Shown in pieces: positions 46,656 to 49,521 of a stretch of 49,521 nucleotides of DNA. The stretch is from a virus. The stretch is from positions 1 to 49,521 of IMG/VR virus record IMGVR_UViG_3300043256_000370, one strand, 5' to 3'. The translations under genes were made by a program, and so were the position numbers. A model generated the notes under the pieces. That model made no database searches, was not told the DNA's origin, and saw nothing but the letters and a program-made list of their open reading frames with translations. Numbering within the stretch: the first letter of the stretch is position 1; the number at the start of each line of letters is the position of its first letter.

Positions 46656-46822
46656 TTCTTTTCTACCCATGTTTGTTTTCCATCTTCACCAAGCGCAAAA
46701 TAGCCACCTTTTTTCTTCATTGCTTTGATTGCATTTTCCGAATGCCACTTTTTCTCGGACGCAGTTAATTTTGCTATAGCGATGTCAATATCTTCTTGTG
46801 ACCATCCATCATTGTAAGGCAT
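46652..46822 (-). CDS. Small hypothetical protein, 56 aa
   Basis: Not recognised. AAGGAGATAAATA precedes ATG 46822, a very good site, and the start overlaps the stop of the upstream gene (TAATG). The product has an acidic start (MPYNDGWSQEDIDIAIAKL), a helix with SEKKWHSENAIKAMKKKGG and a hairpin (YFALGEDGKQTWVEKK). The end pattern resembles small beta-hairpin modules. Confidence 0.7.
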   Translation of the reverse strand: MPYNDGWSQEDIDIAIAKLTASEKKWHSENAIKAMKKKGGYFALGEDGKQTWVEKK

Positions 46823-47079
46823 TATTTATCTCCTTGAACGTCTGGTGATTTCAAAACCAGATGTTTTTTTACTTCTTTTTCATAGTCGGCTTGTGCTGCG
46901 TCTTTCGCGTTTTCTAATGTTTTGAAATACCGAACAACACCGTTGCGGCAACCATAAAGAGTTATTCTCGGTTCTTTTCTTATGTCATAATAATATATTA
47001 TAAAAGCGGTTCTGGCCGCGACAAAGTTAGGATCAACATCATCATCTTTCCACTCAAGTTTTTTAATAGCGTATGTCAT
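46822..47079 (-). CDS. Hypothetical protein, 85 aa
   Basis: Not recognised. A small alpha/beta protein (MTYAIKKLEWKDDDVD, TAFIIYYYDIRKEPRITLYG, VVRYFKTLENAKDAAQADYEKEV) with a strand-strand-strand-helix layout. The start overlaps the stop of the upstream gene (ATGA at 47079). Confidence 0.65.
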   Translation of the reverse strand: MTYAIKKLEWKDDDVDPNFVAARTAFIIYYYDIRKEPRITLYGCRNGVVRYFKTLENAKDAAQADYEKEVKKHLVLKSPDVQGDK

Positions 47080-47228
47080 GGCTTTTTCCGAACGTTAAGT
47101 TCACGTTCTATTATTTTGTAATCTTCAATAATCACTTTCCCGCCTTCTGTTCGCAAATTAACTTCCACGTGGACGTCACGATCAAAAGCGAGGTCAACAA
47201 AAATAACTCCGTCTTTTTGGTCGCTCAT
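47076..47228 (-). CDS. Small hypothetical protein, 50 aa
   Basis: AGGAATAAATC precedes ATG 47228. The sequence is strand-rich and charged (VIFVDLAFDRDVHVEVNLR, GKVIIEDYKIIEREL). Its stop overlaps the next gene (ATGA) and its start overlaps the upstream gene. No family was recognised. Confidence 0.65.
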   Translation of the reverse strand: MSDQKDGVIFVDLAFDRDVHVEVNLRTEGGKVIIEDYKIIERELNVRKKP

Positions 47229-47461
47229 GATTTATTCCTAATTTTTTCAAGCTCTCTTAAGGTCTTTTGATCATCTGAAAAGCTACCTTCTGGATGAACG
47301 AATAGTATTTCATAATTATCCCACTTGACCCATAAATGGCCACATTGAGGGCATCCTATTTTATATAAATCGCTATCCATGTTTTTTTGATAATCCTTGT
47401 CTCTAATAAATTTATGCTTACATTTGCAGCACGTAAATTTTCCCGGCGAATTATTTATCAT
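47225..47461 (-). CDS. Zinc-ribbon protein, 78 aa
   Basis: FTCCKCKHKFIRDKDYQ and GCPQCGHLWVKWD (residues about 9-50) give two CxxC pairs spaced by about 25 residues, a regular zinc ribbon. The acidic C-terminal helix is FSDDQKTLRELEKIRNKS. ATG 47461 lies within the last codons of the upstream gene. A DNA- or RNA-binding or transcription-modulating role is possible but inferred. Confidence 0.7.
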   Translation of the reverse strand: MINNSPGKFTCCKCKHKFIRDKDYQKNMDSDLYKIGCPQCGHLWVKWDNYEILFVHPEGSFSDDQKTLRELEKIRNKS

Positions 47462-47609
47462 CGGGAACGTTAAGTAATTTTGCTTTTTCGAGATATTTTT
47501 GCTCGCACTCCTCGGAGCAAAACATAGAAAGTACGTGTTGTTCCATCCTATATTTATCAGTCCCCGGATAAGGGGCTTCTCCACATTGTAGGCATGGTGC
47601 TTTTATCAT
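47451..47609 (-). CDS. Small zinc-finger protein, 52 aa
   Basis: CLQC at 6-9 and CSEEC at 31-35 form a compact Cys4 finger of the FCSxxC type (FCSEECEQKYL), like TRASH/MYM-type fingers. The start ATG overlaps the upstream stop (TGATG) and it overlaps the next gene by 11 bases. Function unknown. Confidence 0.65.
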   Translation of the reverse strand: MIKAPCLQCGEAPYPGTDKYRMEQHVLSMFCSEECEQKYLEKAKLLNVPDDK

Positions 47610-47743
47610 CACTCACCGCCTTCCCGAGGAACGAATAGTTTGCGCTCTCTACGTTCTTTCATCATTTTCATTAATTGCTTTACCGATTGGCTAGGCTTTG
47701 CTGTGTAATCCCAAACATAGCCATATGATTTTTTAATCCACAT
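47609..47743 (-). CDS. Small basic protein, 44 aa
   Basis: The sequence MWIKKSYGYVWDYTAKPSQSVKQLMKMMKERRERKLFVPREGGE has a basic helix in the second half. It is overlapped by both neighbours in the coupled operon. No family was recognised. Arg/Lys-rich helix suggests nucleic-acid binding, but this is only composition. Confidence 0.6.
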   Translation of the reverse strand: MWIKKSYGYVWDYTAKPSQSVKQLMKMMKERRERKLFVPREGGE

Positions 47744-47987
47744 CGTCTAAACCTTTCTGTGAATGAACGTAAAATAATTTCAATTCATCTGATAATAACT
47801 TATCGCCAGCATGTTGCTTGCATAAATTTATGCCATCTATTTTATATACAGCCAACCGATCACATTGATGATCACTTTCTGGAAAATAACAAGAACCAGA
47901 TTTTGTAAAGCATTCACAGCCTGCATCTTTAAACCTTCTTAGATGTGCCGCTTTAGTGCGTTTAAGTATTTCTATCTCATACCCCAT
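47733..47987 (-). CDS. Cys-rich protein, 84 aa
   Basis: CECFTKSGSCYFPESDHQCDRLAVYKIDGINLCKQHAGDKLL (residues about 24-66) has Cys and His in the order expected of a zinc-binding domain similar to phage proteins that end with LCxxHA. The start overlaps the upstream stop, and ATG is at 47987. It is one of the small metal-binding proteins in this operon. Function unknown. Confidence 0.65.
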   Translation of the reverse strand: MGYEIEILKRTKAAHLRRFKDAGCECFTKSGSCYFPESDHQCDRLAVYKIDGINLCKQHAGDKLLSDELKLFYVHSQKGLDDVD

Positions 47988-48107
47988 TTACGGCACCTTT
48001 TTGAAATAACATTTACGAGCTTGGTGACCGCTTCCGCAATCACTCCGTCCCTCTTCAGTTTGGTCATTTGTTTCACTCTGAACGAGTAATTTTTTAAGAT
48101 CACACAT
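47988..48107 (-). CDS. Very small Cys-containing protein, 39 aa
   Basis: ATG 48107 follows AAAGGAGCTTATTA, a strong site, and lies just inside the end of the upstream gene. The product has Cys at 2, 24 and 34 with His 28 (CGSGHQARKC). It ends exactly where the next gene starts. The frame is open further upstream to 48188 but that would overlap the upstream gene fully, so it is rejected. Confidence 0.55.
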   Translation of the reverse strand: MCDLKKLLVQSETNDQTEEGRSDCGSGHQARKCYFKKVP

Positions 48108-48306
48108 TAATAAGCTCCTTTGTCTCGGCCAACAAAGCATCGATCTCCGCAAGTTTGCGATAAAAAGTATGATCGGTGGTGTGGGCATTGGCGCCCGCGG
48201 CGGGCCGCTGCATCTTACTATAATTTGCTTGCGCGGACGTTACCTGATCGCGTGCCGCCTGAAGGTTATAGAGCGTATTGGCCCTGAGTGTGTCATCTAG
48301 GCTCAT
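48100..48306 (-). CDS. Small helical protein, 68 aa
   Basis: MSLDDTLRANTLYNLQAARDQVTSAQANYSKMQ and FYRKLAEIDALLAETKELINV form two helices separated by an Ala/Gly/His-rich linker (RPAAGANAHTTDH). ATGA overlap with the upstream gene. Not recognised; could dimerise. Confidence 0.65.
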   Translation of the reverse strand: MSLDDTLRANTLYNLQAARDQVTSAQANYSKMQRPAAGANAHTTDHTFYRKLAEIDALLAETKELINV

Positions 48307-48482
48307 CGATGTCCCCTTCCCATAAAGCTTGAAATCATCAAGTTAACGACATCAATTACCGAGGCATTTACTACGGCCGGTAGGCTGACTGGCCGAAATT
48401 TGCGGCCGCTGGATTTACCCGGACCGTGCCGGCGATGAAGTGCCCGTTTGTGAGGACGATTTTTACAAAATTTTTGTTTCAT
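48303..48482 (-). CDS. Small Arg/His-rich protein, 59 aa
   Basis: The first half is strongly basic (KFCKNRPHKRALHRRHGPGKSSGRKFRP) and the second half hydrophobic (VSLPAVVNASVIDVVNLMISSF). AAAGGAACAAATA stands before ATG 48482. It overlaps the end of the MazG-like gene by 20 bases. No family; nucleic-acid binding is possible by composition. Confidence 0.6.
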   Translation of the reverse strand: MKQKFCKNRPHKRALHRRHGPGKSSGRKFRPVSLPAVVNASVIDVVNLMISSFMGRGHR

Positions 48483-48852
48483 TATTTGTTCCTTTAACTT
48501 TGAAATTATGCTCAACTACCATTTTAATGTGTGCCGTTTCGCTTGGGTAAACAGGCAAACAATGATGAAGATATTTACCTACCGTTTTTGAGCGCTGTTC
48601 CATTTGTGCCATACACAAGCTTTGGTCAATAACCCCATATTCAAAAAGCATGTGAATTTGATATAAAACATCTCCACACTCACATGATAAAAGATCACGA
48701 TTATCTAAAGAATGTTCGTTTGTAGGATCTTTACTCTTTAATCCATGTCTGAGTGTCTTACCGATCATTTGTAAAGCTTCGCCCATTTCCTCGGCTAATA
48801 TTGCGAGCATTTCATTTTGTGCGGGTGTAATACCATTATCAAATTTGGTCAT
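48463..48852 (-). CDS. MazG-like nucleotide pyrophosphohydrolase, 129 aa
   Basis: MazG-like enzymes hydrolyse NTPs, dNTPs or (p)ppGpp-type nucleotides. The motifs are E21-E22-x-x-E25 (AEEMGEALQ) and E58-x-x-D61 (CECGDVLYQ), plus the usual K-x-L-R-x-G (33-38) and N-R-x-x-L (51-55), all in the expected all-helical order. The length is normal. AGGAACAAAAAA is upstream of ATG 48852. Phage MazG proteins are thought to modulate host nucleotide pools; the substrate here is unknown. Confidence 0.72.
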   Translation of the reverse strand: MTKFDNGITPAQNEMLAILAEEMGEALQMIGKTLRHGLKSKDPTNEHSLDNRDLLSCECGDVLYQIHMLFEYGVIDQSLCMAQMEQRSKTVGKYLHHCLPVYPSETAHIKMVVEHNFKVKGTNNETKIL

Positions 48853-49069
48853 TTTTTTTGTTCCTGTAAGCTTTATCAGTAAATACGATTTCCGCATCGA
48901 GAGCGATGAGGATCTTTGATACAATATCGAAGGTGGCAACGCCTGGTCCGACATCTTCTTTTTCGATCCGGATGACGGATCCGAGCCCAACGCCAGCATG
49001 TTCAGCAAGCCTTTTTTGCGTCCAGCGCCGTTTAATTCGTGCAAATCTGATATCATTGGCCGTTAGCAT
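48839..49069 (-). CDS. XRE-family repressor-like protein, 76 aa
   Basis: The helix-turn-helix is RFARIKRRWTQKRLAEHAGVGLGSVIRIEKEDVGPGVATFDIVSKILIALDAEI, a standard XRE/Cro domain (residues about 8-62). It is the first gene of the leftward operon and starts at a divergent control region, where two AGCATATG boxes lie (49065 and 49109), one over its own start. It likely controls its own operon and possibly the rightward genes. No cleavage domain is present. Confidence 0.82.
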   Translation of the reverse strand: MLTANDIRFARIKRRWTQKRLAEHAGVGLGSVIRIEKEDVGPGVATFDIVSKILIALDAEIVFTDKAYRNKKNDQI

Positions 49070-49116
49070 ATGTTCGCCTTTTTGAATTTTAATGTTGACT
49101 TACCGATCAGCATATG
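49065..49116. promoter_or_regulatory. Divergent control region with paired AGCATATG boxes
   Basis: AGCATATG occurs at 49065-49072, at the regulator's start codon, and again at 49109-49116. Between them lies TTGACT at 49095-49100 with a weak AATTAA (49118-49123) 17 bases on, a possible rightward promoter. The arrangement fits auto-regulated divergent transcription. Confidence 0.45.
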
Positions 49117-49230
49117 CAATTAATCGAACTTGTCAAGCGGTTTTCCGATCGCAAGACAACCCGGAGCGGGTATTCCCCCCCCAAGGTATTCGCTCCGGTC
49201 CTCCCTCCAAACATTCATAGAAGTGTCATA

Positions 49231-49419
49231 ATGGACAATGTTGACAAAAACGGACCCTGGAAAGCATATGAAATCAAAGGCCGAAAACGGATACCTCTTG
49301 ATTGTCACCTTGACCCGACAACCAGAATTGTGGCAGTATTCATCCCGAAAGTAACGGCACGTAAAAAACTTGTAATTTATATTGAATATGGAGAAAAAAA
49401 TGACCCGAAAACCAAGTAA
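49231..49419 (+). CDS. Small hypothetical protein, 62 aa
   Basis: The frame is open from ATG 49114, but that codon lies within the operator/promoter area, so ATG 49231 (AGAAG upstream) is preferred; the 101-aa form cannot be excluded. The product reads MDNVDKNGPWKAYEIKGRKR, then TTRIVAVFIPKVTARKKLVIYIEYGEKNDPKTK, a small basic beta-rich protein. It overlaps the 52-aa gene that crosses the contig join. It is the first rightward early gene; function unknown. Confidence 0.6.
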   Translation: MDNVDKNGPWKAYEIKGRKRIPLDCHLDPTTRIVAVFIPKVTARKKLVIYIEYGEKNDPKTK

Positions 49420-49521
49420 GGGCAAGCGCCTGGTCGGCCGCGACGGTGACGGAAGATTTTGTACGCATCAACATGTTGAAGATGATCCCGATCATACTGT
49501 AATGCACCAATATGACAGTAA
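49395..49521. repeat. Terminal direct repeat, right copy
   Basis: Exact copy of 1-127. The gene that starts at 49400 continues across the join and ends at 164 in window numbering. Confidence 0.95.
49400..49521 (+). CDS. Start of the same 52-aa gene (partial, right end)
   Basis: This is the second copy of the gene at 6-164, cut by the contig end. It overlaps the stop codon of the preceding gene (49417-49419), and a GGAG ribosome-binding site lies at about 49389-49392. Confidence 0.75.
   Translation, partial: MTRKPSKGKRLVGRDGDGRFCTHQHVEDDPDHTVMHQYDS

Noticed and set aside
49114-49230. N-terminal extension of the 49231 gene from ATG 49114
   Set aside because: The codon overlaps an AGCATATG operator-like box and would lie upstream of the likely transcript start; it lacks a ribosome-binding site.
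1-49521. tRNA genes
   Set aside because: No cloverleaf with a T-arm GGTTC-type motif and matching acceptor stem was noticed in the non-coding stretches; a tRNA scan was not possible here.

Overview
The window is a complete tailed-phage genome. The first 127 bases (1-127) recur exactly as the last 127 (49395-49521), so the contig closes on itself at about 49.4 kb; 127 is also a common assembler k-mer length, so this shows a circular or circularly permuted map, not necessarily a physical terminal repeat. I see no host genes, rRNA, tRNA, CRISPR array, integrase or insertion sequence. Gene order and gene types (TerL, an ~800-residue portal, scaffold, gpT-like coat, adaptor, nozzle-like protein, large internal virion proteins, no tape measure or sheath) point to a short-tailed (podovirus-like) phage. 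An inner/outer-membrane spanin pair, including a lipoprotein, implies a Gram-negative host. The host genus cannot be read from the sequence.

Layout. (1) 6-838: three small unknown genes. (2) 838-6997: a coupled block of surface/fibre proteins with jelly-roll-like, beta-helix-like and tandem-repeat segments, closed by hairpins; next to it lies a candidate small RNA (7141-7275). (3) 7274-8252: a leftward degenerate HNH-like gene and a 630-base non-coding region with a bipartite perfect inverted repeat, then a DnaN-like sliding clamp (8253-9005). (4) 9130-10620: small genes in short units with sigma70-like promoters and strong terminators. (5) 11016-33434: a long rightward virion operon behind a good promoter: TerS candidate, TerL, portal, scaffold, decoration candidate, coat, adaptor, nozzle-like protein, membrane proteins, a GNAT acetyltransferase, a peptidase-S74 chaperone protein and two large internal virion proteins. 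(6) 33431-35286: lysis module (DUF5675 protein, small membrane proteins, nested i-spanin/o-spanin). (7) 35283-43642: nucleic-acid module (VRR-NUC nuclease, SNF2-like helicase, XRE regulator, Cys-rich ssDNA-binding candidate, PrimPol, HNH endonuclease, UvrD-like helicase interrupted at its Walker A motif). (8) 43835-49069, leftward: about 20 tightly overlapped small genes, many with paired cysteines, plus a Gly-X repeat protein, DUF6948, DUF3268, a MazG-like protein and, at the head, an XRE regulator. Its divergent control region (49065-49230) leads back rightward across the contig join into the genes at 1-838.

Replication is the most unusual part. I find a primase-polymerase, a shortened beta-clamp-like protein, two helicases and nucleases, but no family A, B or C DNA polymerase. 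Other notable points are the candidate three-hairpin RNA at 7177-7275, the palindromic sites at 7739-7991, the 90-base higher-order repeat in the Gly-X gene, and a roughly five-fold excess of GGATCC (at least 43 sites by eye). All function calls come from motifs and remembered family resemblance; no search was run.
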